Assembly (NCBI GenBank): GCA_044226845.1 | Contig: JBGAGG010000005.1 | Location: forward strand, 124,001-188,000 | Origin: JAFDZO01 sp044226845 | Lineage (GTDB): Bacteria > Bacteroidota > Ignavibacteria > Tepidaquicellales > Tepidaquicellaceae | DNA length: 64,000 nucleotides | Reading direction: 5' to 3' | Part shown: positions 17,452 through 26,500 of the stretch, piece after piece | Layout: every line of letters begins with the position of its first letter | How positions within the stretch are numbered: the stretch's first letter is position 1 | Made by a program: the position numbers and the translations under genes | The notes under the pieces: model-generated | Database searches by the model: none | Told to the model about the DNA's origin: nothing | Seen by the model: only the letters and a program-made list of their open reading frames with translations

Positions 17452-17526
17452 GAATATTTTTTGATTTAAATTTATCCTCTACAATCTCAATTATTTTTAA
17501 CAATTTTTATCGTTACTTTTGCTTTA

Positions 17527-18561
17527 ATGAAAAACAGTAAAGGTCAGTTATACATATACTCCCACGTCAGCAAAGTTTTAAAAGGTAATCCTTTAGGTGA
17601 CCCTTATGAAAGGGAGTTTCCGATTTATTTTCCCCCATCCTATGAAACTTCAGATAAAAAGTATCCCGTTGTATTTTTAATTGCAGGATTTACTGGTACT
17701 GGTTTCAGCAATGTTAATTTCAGTTTCCTCAATGAAAATATTCAGCAGAGATTAGACCGCCTTATCAAAGAAGGCAAGATGAAGGAAATGATTGTTGTAA
17801 TGCCTGACTGCATTACGAAGTACGGCGGAAGCCAGTATATAAACTCGACTGCAACGGGAAGATATGAGGATTACATAACGAAAGAACTTGTACCTTTCAT
17901 CGATAATAATTTCAGAACGATTCCTCATGCGCATTCAAGAGCTATCTGCGGAAAATCTTCAGGCGGATACGGTGCAATGATACTTGCAATGAGAAATCCC
18001 AATGTCTTTGGGCTTATGTGCACCACTGCAGGCGATGCGTACTTTGAGTATTGTTATAAAAATGAATTCGGATTTTTTATAAATGATATCGAACGTTACG
18101 GTAAGGGCGATAGGGGTGTTGCGAATTTTATAAAGAATGAAATTAATTTTAAACAGCCTAAGCCAAAATCATTTCATAATATTATTAATACGATAGGCAT
18201 GGCAAGCTGTTACTCTCCTAATCTCGCTAACATGAAAACGAAAGGCTACAATTTTGATTTGCCAATTGACTTAACCACGGGAGAAGTGAGGCAGGATATT
18301 TTTAAGAAATGGCTTAAACATGACCCTGTGAATTTAGTCAGTAAGTATAAAACTAATTTGAAAAAATTAAAGTTAATATTTATTGATGCCGGAAAGAGTG
18401 ATGAGTTTGCATTGAACGTTGGCGCAAGAATTTTCTCACAGAGATTAACAAAGAATGGAATTAAACATTACCACGAAGAATTTAACGGAGGACATTTTAA
18501 TGTTCAGTTCAGATATGACAGGACTTTTGAAATGATTTCCAAACACATAAAAAATTCATAA
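17527..18561 (+). CDS. alpha/beta-hydrolase fold esterase (esterase D/Fes type)
   Basis: 344 residues, no signal peptide. The fold is that of the PF00756 'putative esterase' family: an N-terminal strand with YPVVFLIAGFTGTG at the oxyanion side, IVVMPDCITKYGGSQYINS, then the nucleophile elbow G142-K-S144-S-G (CGKSSGGYGA). The Asp and His are probably in LIFIDAGKSDEF and NGGHFNVQFRY. The family includes S-formylglutathione hydrolases and mycolyl- or enterochelin-esterases; the substrate here is unknown. It stands alone after a repeat and is followed 25 bases later by the asparaginase pseudogene. Confidence 0.9.
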   Translation: MKNSKGQLYIYSHVSKVLKGNPLGDPYEREFPIYFPPSYETSDKKYPVVFLIAGFTGTGFSNVNFSFLNENIQQRLDRLIKEGKMKEMIVVMPDCITKYGGSQYINSTATGRYEDYITKELVPFIDNNFRTIPHAHSRAICGKSSGGYGAMILAMRNPNVFGLMCTTAGDAYFEYCYKNEFGFFINDIERYGKGDRGVANFIKNEINFKQPKPKSFHNIINTIGMASCYSPNLANMKTKGYNFDLPIDLTTGEVRQDIFKKWLKHDPVNLVSKYKTNLKKLKLIFIDAGKSDEFALNVGARIFSQRLTKNGIKHYHEEFNGGHFNVQFRYDRTFEMISKHIKNS

Positions 18562-18586
18562 GAAAAGTTAAAATAAAGTTTATAAT

Positions 18587-19508
18587 TTGAAGCCACTTGT
18601 AATATCAACATGGAAGCACGGATTAGCAGCGAATGATGCCGCTTATCAGGTATTAAAGAACGGAGGAAATTCTCTTGATGCAGTTGAAGAAGGAGTAAAA
18701 GTTTCTGAAAACGACCCGACTGTTTTAAGCGTTGGCTACGGCGGATTGCCCGATGCAGCGGGAAGAGTTACTCTTGATGCTGCAATCATGGACTGGAAGG
18801 CACGTATAGGAGCAGTGATTTGTGTGGAGAATATTAAGAACCCGATTTCACTCGCAAGAAAAGTTTTAGAAGATACTGAGCATACAATTTTAGCAGGAGA
18901 CGGCGCTTTTGAGTTTGCCTTAAAAAACGGTTATGAAGCTGAAAATCTTCTGACTGAAAATTCATTAAGAAGATTTAACGAATGGAAAGCATCAGGCGGT
19001 GAGAATGCAGAAGAAATACATACCGATGATTTTTCTATTCTGAAAAGAAAAGCTGATTCAATAAACGAGGACGGCAATCACGATACAATCGGAATGGTTG
19101 CAATCGACAAAGACGGACATATATCGGCATCGTGCACAACTTCCGGTATGGCATGGAAATTACATGGAAGAGTGGGAGACAGCCCTATTCCCGGCAGCGG
19201 ACTTTACGTTGACGGTGAAGTCGGCGGCGCTGCATCAACAGGAAGAGGTGAAGAGTGCATACGAGCATGCGGTTCGTTTTTAATTGTGGAATATTGCCTG
19301 TGAAAGAGTTGTGAAGCTGAATTTGCTTTCAAGCAAAAACCGCGACCATATTTTTCAGGTGGGATTTGTAGCGCTGAATGTAAAAGGCGAGTATGGAGCT
19401 TACAGCGTAAGAAAAGGATTTGAGTATGCAGTTTATAATCAGAAAGGTAATCAGCTTATACAGGCACAAAATTACCTTGATGAAGATTTTACAATTGAAG
19501 ATTTATAA
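18587..19508 (+). pseudogene. frameshifted N4-(beta-N-acetylglucosaminyl)-L-asparaginase/isoaspartyl peptidase
   Basis: A TTG-started Ntn-hydrolase reading (WKHGLAANDAAYQVLKNGGNSLDAVEEGVK, GNHDTIGMVAIDKDGHISASCTTSGMAWKLHGRVGDSPIPGSGLYVD) continues normally to about 19290, then hits a stop at 19301-19303. The rest of the protein (ACERVVKLNL...GAYSVRKGFEYAVY) continues in the next frame, from about 19293 to 19508. About 8-12 residues expected between the two parts are missing, so a small non-triplet deletion seems to have occurred. The nucleophile Thr of H-D-T-I-G-M-V is intact, but the beta-chain is split. An assembly error is the alternative. Confidence 0.8.
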
Positions 19509-19517
19509 TTTTACAGT

Positions 19518-21305
19518 ATGGACAGCTTTATAATAATTAAGAACGGAATAGTACTGACTCTCGACAGGCAGGGAAGAGCGGGCATACATACAATTGTTAT
19601 AAAAAATAATAAGATTGTTGAGATTGATTTCGACAACAGGTTTGAAATAGGAAAATTTATTGACAGGTATCCGCAGACTAAGCTTATAGATGCGCAGAAT
19701 AAAATTATTGTGCCGGGATTTATAAACTCCAACTGCTACTCAACATTTTCACTCAATAAATTATTTTTCAAGAAATGCACGTTTGAAAGTTTAAAAGAAA
19801 ATCCTGCATTGCAAACGATTGATAAATATTTGTATCTCGTTGAAAACGTTACGAAGAGAAAAAATATTTTTAAGGTTAATTATTTGAAATCTATATGCGC
19901 GGGTGAAGTAAACTTAATTGAATCTTCAGGAGATATAAATCACGAGCAGATGGATGATGTTTTGAGCGGCTCAAACATGACGGTGAATTTAGTTGATTAT
20001 GAAAACAACAAATCGGCAAACGCTCCTATAGATGCAAAAAGTTTTTCCGGAGTAAGAGGCGATGAGCAGATAAATATGTATCTGGTAAATAATCTGAAGA
20101 ACCTGACTAATTCTGCCGACGTAAAATTATTTTTAGAGGTTTATCAGAGCGAGAAGGATTTAACAGAGATAAAGGATTTATTCAGAAAGTCTCTGATATA
20201 TGTTCTTAAAGATTATAATTTGTTAACACAGTCAACGATACTATCAAATCCAATTTACCTGAGCAAGAATGAATTCGATGTTTTAAATTCTACTTCTACA
20301 AACGTTGTGCTTTCTCCGTCTGATATTGTTAATTTTTATCCGAGGAATTTTGATTTCAGAAATTTTATTTACTCTGATTTAAACGTTAGCATCGGCACGG
20401 GTTTCACAGGTAAAAATGTTTTTTCTGAGATAAAGTTAATATCCTCACTTTGTTCAAAAAATATAAGAAACTATGAACCTCTTCTGAAAATGATTTCACT
20501 CAACGGAGCTTATGCGCAGGGAATTTCTAATTTGACTGGCTCAATTGAAAAGAATAAGCTTGCGAATTTTGTATTCTTTGATTTAAATAAATTTAATTCG
20601 TTTGCTGCATTCCCAGAAATTGACTCGGAAAAAATTTCAGAGTATATAATAGAGAATTTAAATTCTGAAAATATTTCAGACGTAATTATAAACGGCAACT
20701 TTGAAGTAAAAGATTATAACGTAGAATTAAAATTAGATTTCAATCCGCTGAAGACTGCATCAGAAATCAGCAATGAAATTTACAAAGCCGGGAATTACCA
20801 CGAGTATGCCGAGAAGCAGAAACATTTCAAGAGGCATGATAATATTAACGAAGAAATATTTGATAATCCCTATGTAAGCGGCGGACTTGAAGAGACACAG
20901 AAAGAATTATTAGTAGAATTTGGAGAAGAGTTCAGAGTAGTAAAAAAAGAAAGTGATGATGTGCTGCAGCCGATTGATAATTCATTTTTACCGGGTTCGG
21001 TAAATTCGTTATCGTATATAGATTCATATGATTCGGATTTTAATTTCTTGACAATAGAAGAAGAGCAAATTACTCTGCATCCTTTAACAAAAGAAGGTGT
21101 GAAATTTGCTCCGAAGAAAATTTCGTTTGATGAAGAGGAAACTCCGGTTACAGAAGCTAAAGAAAGAAGAGATGAGAAGTCAAAAGAACAGGTTAAAGAT
21201 AAAGCGGTTATAAGAAATACAGACTCCCATGAAGAAACACAAAAGCCCAAAGAGCCGCAGTTTAAAAAAGTAAAACTTCGTTTCGGATTCAGTGACGATA
21301 AATAG
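19518..21305 (+). CDS. amidohydrolase-like protein lacking the metal site
   Basis: 595 residues. Residues 1-430 follow the cyclic amidohydrolase/deaminase fold: an N-terminal beta-sandwich strand (IIIKNGIVLTLDRQGRAG), the PGFIN turn (66-70), and the typical end LTGSIEKNKLANFVFFDLNKF. The metal ligands are gone: the H-x-H after PGFIN is N72-C-Y74, and the later His and Asp segments read LSNPIYLSKNEF and IGTGFTGKN. The last 170 residues are a charged, Glu/Lys-rich extension. It begins 9 bases after the asparaginase pseudogene. It may be a pseudo-enzyme with a binding role; no catalysis can be claimed. Confidence 0.75.
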   Translation: MDSFIIIKNGIVLTLDRQGRAGIHTIVIKNNKIVEIDFDNRFEIGKFIDRYPQTKLIDAQNKIIVPGFINSNCYSTFSLNKLFFKKCTFESLKENPALQTIDKYLYLVENVTKRKNIFKVNYLKSICAGEVNLIESSGDINHEQMDDVLSGSNMTVNLVDYENNKSANAPIDAKSFSGVRGDEQINMYLVNNLKNLTNSADVKLFLEVYQSEKDLTEIKDLFRKSLIYVLKDYNLLTQSTILSNPIYLSKNEFDVLNSTSTNVVLSPSDIVNFYPRNFDFRNFIYSDLNVSIGTGFTGKNVFSEIKLISSLCSKNIRNYEPLLKMISLNGAYAQGISNLTGSIEKNKLANFVFFDLNKFNSFAAFPEIDSEKISEYIIENLNSENISDVIINGNFEVKDYNVELKLDFNPLKTASEISNEIYKAGNYHEYAEKQKHFKRHDNINEEIFDNPYVSGGLEETQKELLVEFGEEFRVVKKESDDVLQPIDNSFLPGSVNSLSYIDSYDSDFNFLTIEEEQITLHPLTKEGVKFAPKKISFDEEETPVTEAKERRDEKSKEQVKDKAVIRNTDSHEETQKPKEPQFKKVKLRFGFSDDK

Positions 21306-21316
21306 ATAACAATTAA

Positions 21317-21793
21317 ATGAAACTTGCAACACTGCTGTATATAAAAAATGATAAAGATGATTATCTTTTGCTTGAACGTGTTAAAAATCCCAACCAGGGT
21401 TTATTCTCTCCTCCCGGCGGAAAATTAGATGTTCATCTTGCAGAATCTCCAATTGAGTGTGCCGTTCGTGAAGCCCATGAAGAGTGCGGCATCGAATCAA
21501 AAAATGAAGACTGGAAGTTAATTGGAATAATGACGGAAAAAGAATTTCCACACATCGGAAACATAATGGTTTTTCTTTTTGAATTCAAAAAAAGAATTAA
21601 TGAAGTTCCGCCTGAATTTCACGAAGGTAAATTTCATTTTGTATCTGAATCAGAACTAATGTCATCGAATATTCCGGAAACAGATAAAAAATACATCTGG
21701 AGCAATATTCTGCAAAATAAAAATGCCGGCAAAAATGAGGTTTTTTTCCTCAATATGGACTGCACAAACTACCCCGAAATCATTTTAAGATAG
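21317..21793 (+). CDS. Nudix hydrolase (MutT-like)
   Basis: 158 residues with a Nudix box in PPGGKLDVHLAESPIECAVREAHEECGI. The metal-binding R-E-A-H-E-E-C-G half is intact, while the G to first E spacing is two residues longer than the classic GX5E. Such enzymes hydrolyse nucleoside diphosphates linked to other groups, often oxidised nucleotides (8-oxo-dGTP). It starts 11 bases after the amidohydrolase-like gene. Substrate unknown. Confidence 0.9.
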   Translation: MKLATLLYIKNDKDDYLLLERVKNPNQGLFSPPGGKLDVHLAESPIECAVREAHEECGIESKNEDWKLIGIMTEKEFPHIGNIMVFLFEFKKRINEVPPEFHEGKFHFVSESELMSSNIPETDKKYIWSNILQNKNAGKNEVFFLNMDCTNYPEIILR

Positions 21794-21854
21794 AATTTTA
21801 TAAAACATTCGGTTGTTATTATACGTAACTCCAAAAAATTAAAAAGGATTAAAG

Positions 21855-22688
21855 TTGTCAGAGATATCTACCCCAGGTAAATCGTTATTACCGGACACTC
21901 AAAATTTACAGGATCCCCGTAATCTTGCCATCGATAAAGTAGGTGTAAAGAACGTTAAATATCCCATAATAGTTAAAGATAAAGAAAATTCAATTCAGCA
22001 TACTGTTGCAACAATTTCAATGACAGTTGACCTGCCGAAGGAATTTAAAGGAACTCACATGAGCAGGTTTGTTGAAATTCTGCAATGCAAGGAAAGAGAA
22101 ATGCACGTCGACTCTGTTGATAAAGTATTGGAAGAGATGCAAAAAAAACTGCACGCAACTGCTTCGCATATTGAAATGGAATTTCCTTTTTTCAAGATGA
22201 AGAAAGCGCCTGTAACACAAAAGGTATCTTTGCTGGATTATAGAGCAAAATTTCATGCAGCAAGAAATAACGAACAGAAAGATTTTGTTCTTACCGTTAT
22301 TGTGCCCGTAACAACTTTATGCCCGTGCTCAAAAAGCATTTCGATACATGGGGCGCATAACCAGAGAGGAGAAGTTACAGTTTCAGTAAGGTTCAATGAT
22401 ACAGTATGGATAGAAGATTTAATTACTTTAGTTGAGCAAAGCGCAAGCTCTGAATTATATTCATTGTTAAAAAGAGAAGATGAAAAATTTGTAACGGAGA
22501 GAGCTTATGAAAATCCGGTTTTTGTCGAAGACCTAGTAAGAAATGTTGTATTAAAATTAAAAGATATGCCGCACATTACCTGGTATAGTGTTGAGGCGGA
22601 AAATTTCGAAAGCATACACAATCATAATGCGTACGCATTAATTGAATCCCATAAATCCCTTAACGGATATATAATTTCCAGATATTAA
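21855..22688 (+). CDS. folE2: GTP cyclohydrolase FolE2
   Basis: 277 residues, near the usual 260-300 of the FolE2/COG1469 family, which converts GTP to dihydroneopterin triphosphate for folate and queuosine synthesis. Signature text: PKEFKGTHMSRFVEIL, TVIVPVTTLCPCSKSISIHGAHNQRG with the metal-site Cys, and VEDLVRNVVLKLKDMPHITWYSVEAENFESIHNHNAYA. I chose the TTG start at 21855, with AAGGA about 8 bases upstream. FolE2 does not depend on Zn, unlike FolE1, so it is often used in Zn-poor conditions. A terminator follows. Confidence 0.95.
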   Translation: MSEISTPGKSLLPDTQNLQDPRNLAIDKVGVKNVKYPIIVKDKENSIQHTVATISMTVDLPKEFKGTHMSRFVEILQCKEREMHVDSVDKVLEEMQKKLHATASHIEMEFPFFKMKKAPVTQKVSLLDYRAKFHAARNNEQKDFVLTVIVPVTTLCPCSKSISIHGAHNQRGEVTVSVRFNDTVWIEDLITLVEQSASSELYSLLKREDEKFVTERAYENPVFVEDLVRNVVLKLKDMPHITWYSVEAENFESIHNHNAYALIESHKSLNGYIISRY

Positions 22689-22694
22689 AATTGT

Positions 22695-22724
22695 GAGCAA
22701 GGCTCAGGTCTTGCTCCACTTTTT
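22695..22724 (+). terminator. terminator after folE2
   Basis: GAGCAAG (22695-22701) and CTTGCTC (22710-22716) form a 7-bp stem with an 8-base loop, followed by CACTTTTTA. Confidence 0.7.
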
Positions 22725-22802
22725 ATTTCTGTATCTCTCTTTCTCTCATAGGCCAAACGGAACAAAAAAGGTTTTAATTCGTTGAAAAATTAGCATATTT
22801 TA

Positions 22803-22837
22803 TTTGTCTTTGTATAAATTTTAAAATTGTATATTTT
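22803..22837 (+). promoter_or_regulatory. candidate Bacteroidota-type promoter for the DsbD-N-like gene
   Basis: TTTG at 22809-22812 is followed after 17 bases by TATATTTT (22830-22837), near the TTTG / TAnnTTTG consensus; a second TTTG is at 22803. The ATG is at 22865. Positional and motif evidence only. Confidence 0.35.
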
Positions 22838-22864
22838 TATAATCCACCAAAAATTTATTAAAAA

Positions 22865-23302
22865 ATGACCAAAATTAAATCATTATTAGCGCTTTTCGTA
22901 TTTTTATCTTTTTGTTTAATGGGCTTTTCAACTGCAAAAGCAGTCGAAGCACCAACCGTATCTGCATCTGCAAATAAAAAAACATTTTCTGCGGGTGAGA
23001 GCGGAGTTTTAACAATTAAATTTAAAACAGGCGCTCATGTAAAAATCCCAAAAGATCCGGAAATTGAAATTACAATTACAGATGGACTTGAAGGAGGAAC
23101 AATGCAGGATTATTCAGGAGGCTCTGATGACTATTTACCAAGTCCGTCACAGGTAAAATATAATTTTTCTGTTCCATCAGGCGCGGCAAGCGGCTCAACT
23201 ATTACAATAAAAGGAAAAGTAAAATTCGGATATTGTAACTCAGATGATGGTGTTTGTAAAATTGCAACAAAGAACTTTACAGCCAAGATAAAAGTTAAAT
23301 AG
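22865..23302 (+). CDS. secreted DsbD N-terminal-like domain protein
   Basis: 145 residues with a signal peptide (hydrophobic to about residue 25, A-K-A cleavage site). The mature chain is a single immunoglobulin-like beta-sandwich of the DsbD N-terminal type, with strand text SGVLTIKFKTGAHVKIPKDPEIEI and, near the C-terminus, GYCNSDDGVCKIA. These two Cys, five residues apart, match the redox pair of the nDsbD domain. Unlike DsbD there is no membrane or thioredoxin part, so this is a stand-alone periplasmic domain that would need an external electron donor. It is single-gene between folE2 and lpxH. Redox role is inferred. Confidence 0.8.
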   Translation: MTKIKSLLALFVFLSFCLMGFSTAKAVEAPTVSASANKKTFSAGESGVLTIKFKTGAHVKIPKDPEIEITITDGLEGGTMQDYSGGSDDYLPSPSQVKYNFSVPSGAASGSTITIKGKVKFGYCNSDDGVCKIATKNFTAKIKVK

Positions 23303-23368
23303 TCACAATTAAGTAATCAAAGTTTAATTACTAAGTATTAAGAAAGATAGCGGAACATCGTATATAGA

Positions 23369-24154
23369 ATGAAAAATGCTTACTATTTTATTTCAGATGT
23401 TCATTTGGGCTACGGAACAAAAGAGGATAACGTATTAAAGGAAAAAGTTCTTCTGAACTTCATGAATTTTATAAAGGAAGATGCAAAAGAATTATTCATT
23501 GTAGGTGATCTGTTCGATTACTGGATGGAGTATAAGCACGTTGTTCCAAAAGGACATTATAAATTATTTGCAAAAATTGCAGAGTTAGTTGAAGAGGGAA
23601 TTAAAATAAATTACCTTGCGGGAAATCATGATTTCTGGCGGGGTTCATATTTTAAAGAAGAGTTTGATATAGATATAGTTTTTGATGAGATTGTCCGTGA
23701 GATAGACGGTAAAAAATTCTTTGTTCATCACGGTGACGGAATGGCTTATAAAGATACAGGATATAAAATCCTGAAGAAAATAATGCGAAATAAATTTTCT
23801 CAGTTTTTGTATTCCAAACTTCATCCTGACTGGGGACTGGGACTTGCGAAGAAAAGCTCACACTCCAGCAGAATGCATACAGGGCAGAGAGATTACAGCA
23901 AGCACGACGGTTTAAGAGATTTTGGCGAATTGAAAATAAAAGAAGGATTCGATTTTGTAATAATGGGGCACAGGCACAGACCATTAAGAGTAGATTATCA
24001 TTCAGGTACTTATGCAGGCACATACATCAATACAGGGGACTGGATTGATAATTTTACATACGCAGTTTTTAAAGATTATAAAATAGAACTGATTAGTTAC
24101 TATAACAAAAAAGAAAACAAGTATAAACAGGAGAAAGTAAAAGCGGTTGGCTAA
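23369..24154 (+). CDS. lpxH: UDP-2,3-diacylglucosamine diphosphatase
   Basis: 261 residues, metallophosphoesterase fold. The metal ligands are visible in order: FISDVHLG, VGDLFDYW, AGNHDFWRG, HHGDG and MGHRHRPL. The W and H-x-H patterns and the length match LpxH/YbbF-type enzymes that cleave UDP-2,3-diacylglucosamine to lipid X in lipid A synthesis on the inner membrane, so the cell should make an outer membrane with LPS. The gene overlaps the next one (a penicillin-binding protein) by 8 bases, pointing to translational coupling of envelope functions. Confidence 0.9.
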   Translation: MKNAYYFISDVHLGYGTKEDNVLKEKVLLNFMNFIKEDAKELFIVGDLFDYWMEYKHVVPKGHYKLFAKIAELVEEGIKINYLAGNHDFWRGSYFKEEFDIDIVFDEIVREIDGKKFFVHHGDGMAYKDTGYKILKKIMRNKFSQFLYSKLHPDWGLGLAKKSSHSSRMHTGQRDYSKHDGLRDFGELKIKEGFDFVIMGHRHRPLRVDYHSGTYAGTYINTGDWIDNFTYAVFKDYKIELISYYNKKENKYKQEKVKAVG

Positions 24155-26438
24155 AAAAGATAAATATAAAGAAGAAGAACTCGATAAATATCTCAACGAT
24201 AAGGAATACAGAAAGAAGGTTTCCAAGAAAAACAGGAAAGCAAATAACGTACTTGGTACGGCAGTAGTTTTTATATTAATAGGAATTATATGCTTTGCCG
24301 GATATCTGGTTTACCTTGCGCAAGGTCTTCCATCACTTGCCGAATTAGAAAATCCCAAGCTTGAAGAAGCAACAAAAGTTTACTCTGCCGATGGCGAATT
24401 AATTGATAAATTTTTTCTTAAGAACAGAACTAAAGTTACCATTGAAAATATTCCTAAGGAGATGATTAATGCTTTAGTGGCAACTGAAGACAGAAAATTC
24501 TTTGACCACTGGGGATTTGACTTAGATAGAACTATCAAAGCTATGGTAAAAAACATCATGGCTTTCAGAGTAAAAGAAGGCGCAAGCACAATTACTCAAC
24601 AGCTTGCAAGAAATATGTATCCCGATGTCGGTAAGGAAGTCTCTATTAACAGAAAACTTCGCGAAGCGATGACATCTATTCAGATCGAAAGAACTTATAC
24701 TAAGCAGGAGATATTAGCATATTACCTTAATACAGTTTACTTTGGTAAAGGCGCATACGGTGTAGAAGCAGCTGCGCAGACTTATTTTAATAAAAGCGCA
24801 AAGGATTTAATTCTTGATGAGTGCGCAATACTTGTAGGTATCTTAAAAAATCCTTCAAGATATGACCCGGTTGATAATCCTGACGAGTCACTGAAAAGAA
24901 GAAACATTGTTTTAAACTCAATGGTAGAAGCAGGGTTCATCACAGAAGAAACATATAAAACCGTTTCCGATGACCCTATAAGAGTAACACTTCAAAAGAA
25001 TTTTGCTACATTTAATTCACCTGCTCCGCAGTTCACTGAAATGGTAAGGCAGCAGCTTGAACAGAAAGCAGAAAAATACGGCTATGATTTATACAGGGAC
25101 GGTCTTCAGATTTATACAACATTAGATACACGCTTCCAGAAGCATGCAATGACAGCAGCTACTGAACAGCTGAAATCTTTCCAGAAAGAATTTAACGGCT
25201 ACTGGAACTGGAAGAATAATAAAGATATACTTAATGATGCTATAGAGCGGCAAATAAAAGTTTCAGATGAATATAAAAAAGGAAAGAGTGATGCTGAAAG
25301 AAGCAAGATTGCCGATAAGCTTAGAAGAAGCCAGGGATTCATTGACTCAGTAAAAGCAATTGAGACAACTATACAGTTAGGATTTGTATGTATGAATCCG
25401 AAGACGGGCGAGATAAAAGCAATGGTTGGTGCAAATCCGAACAATACTTTTAAGTACGGATTGAATCACGTAACGCAGATAAAACGCCAACCCGGTTCAA
25501 CATTTAAAGTTTTTGTTTATACAGAGGCGATTGCAAACGGTTACAGTCCGGGATATATGATTTCCAACGATCCTGTTGCAGTAAATGTAGGCGGAAAAAT
25601 CTGGTCACCGAAGGGCGGCGGTACCGGTGGCAGTATTTCATTAAGAGATGCTATTGCTAAATCTGTAAACGTAATAGCAGTGAGAACAACTATGGAAATT
25701 GCTCCGCTTGATAAAGTTATTCAGCTTGCACACGATATGGGTGTAAAGTCAGAGCTTCCTAATGTTTTATCATTGGTACTTGGCGCCGGAGAAGTTACTC
25801 CTCTTGAAATGACAAATGCATTCGGAACGATTGCTAACGAAGGTATATGGGTTGAGCCGATAGCTATCACAAAAATTACAGACAGAAACGGAAATATAAT
25901 TGAAGAATTAAGACCTGACTCAAGAGAAGTTTTAAGCGAAGAAGTTGCGTACATTATGCAGGATATGATGGAAGGCGTTGTTGATGAAGGAACTGCAACA
26001 AGCATAAGACAATATTTTTCAAGACCTGCTGCAGGTAAAACAGGAACTACTAATGATTATACAGATGCTTGGTTCATCGGATTTACTCCGCAGTTCTTAG
26101 CCGGTGTATGGCTTGGCTTTGATGACCCGCGTGTGAAATTCGGCGGTGGTTACGGCCAGGGTGGTAAAGCTGCTGCTCCTATATGGGGGCGCTTCATGAA
26201 GTACTTATACGCCGATGACAGTTTTGATTTTCCTGTTGCCTACTTCCAGATGCCTGATGGTGTTGAGGAGGCAAGTATATGCTCTATAAGCGGAATGCTG
26301 GATAACGGCTCATGTCCTTCTCATAAAGAGCTTGTTATGAAAAAGTTTTTACCGAAGAAATGTAATGTATCCCACTCTCTTCCGTCGGAGGGAACGCAGG
26401 AATCGAACCTGCCTCCTGAAGGCAGTGTAGGATTTTAG
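24147..26438 (+). CDS. bifunctional class A penicillin-binding protein
   Basis: 763 residues. A TTG start at 24147, behind an AGGAG ribosome site, overlaps lpxH by 8 bases. A single N-terminal membrane anchor lies at about 31-55. The glycosyltransferase 51 domain has ATEDRKFFDHWGFD (catalytic Glu), GASTITQQLARN and LAYYLNTVYFGKGAYGVEAAA. The transpeptidase has the S-x-x-K Ser in QPGSTFKVF, S-V-N in AKSVNVIAV and K-T-G-T. It polymerises and crosslinks peptidoglycan in the periplasm. The last 17 or so residues are unusual: they are translated from a tRNA 3'-end-like sequence (26386-26412), so the tail is probably a recent addition. Confidence 0.95.
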   Translation: MAKKDKYKEEELDKYLNDKEYRKKVSKKNRKANNVLGTAVVFILIGIICFAGYLVYLAQGLPSLAELENPKLEEATKVYSADGELIDKFFLKNRTKVTIENIPKEMINALVATEDRKFFDHWGFDLDRTIKAMVKNIMAFRVKEGASTITQQLARNMYPDVGKEVSINRKLREAMTSIQIERTYTKQEILAYYLNTVYFGKGAYGVEAAAQTYFNKSAKDLILDECAILVGILKNPSRYDPVDNPDESLKRRNIVLNSMVEAGFITEETYKTVSDDPIRVTLQKNFATFNSPAPQFTEMVRQQLEQKAEKYGYDLYRDGLQIYTTLDTRFQKHAMTAATEQLKSFQKEFNGYWNWKNNKDILNDAIERQIKVSDEYKKGKSDAERSKIADKLRRSQGFIDSVKAIETTIQLGFVCMNPKTGEIKAMVGANPNNTFKYGLNHVTQIKRQPGSTFKVFVYTEAIANGYSPGYMISNDPVAVNVGGKIWSPKGGGTGGSISLRDAIAKSVNVIAVRTTMEIAPLDKVIQLAHDMGVKSELPNVLSLVLGAGEVTPLEMTNAFGTIANEGIWVEPIAITKITDRNGNIIEELRPDSREVLSEEVAYIMQDMMEGVVDEGTATSIRQYFSRPAAGKTGTTNDYTDAWFIGFTPQFLAGVWLGFDDPRVKFGGGYGQGGKAAAPIWGRFMKYLYADDSFDFPVAYFQMPDGVEEASICSISGMLDNGSCPSHKELVMKKFLPKKCNVSHSLPSEGTQESNLPPEGSVGF
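26386..26412 (-). other. tRNA 3'-end-like fragment inside the PBP gene
   Basis: Read on the minus strand, GCAGG-TTCGATT-CCTGC (26396-26412) is a perfect T-arm with a 7-base loop, followed by GTTCCCTCCG, which looks like the 3' acceptor strand and discriminator. The remaining parts of a tRNA, including a matching GGAGGG 5' strand, are absent from the 100 bases upstream on that strand, so this is not a working tRNA. It codes for the final residues of the penicillin-binding protein. Confidence 0.55.
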
Positions 26439-26460
26439 AGAAGAAATAATTTTAGATTAT

Positions 26461-26500
26461 AAAAAAAGCCCGGTGAGTTTTTAATTCATCGGGCTTTTTT
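26461..26500. terminator. bidirectional terminator overlapping a stop codon
   Basis: AAAAAAAGCCCGGTGA / TTCATCGGGCTTTTTT forms a stem with A-tract and T-tract on its two sides, so it can work on both strands. The minus-strand gene's TGA (26486-26488) and its last codons lie inside it. Confidence 0.85.

Noticed and set aside
21794..21854. A folate or metal riboswitch before folE2
   Set aside because: The 61-base gap is too short and shows no conserved riboswitch blocks.
26386..26412. A functional tRNA gene on the minus strand
   Set aside because: Only a T-arm and acceptor-like 3' strand are present; no D-arm, anticodon arm or 5' acceptor is found in the adjacent 100 bases.
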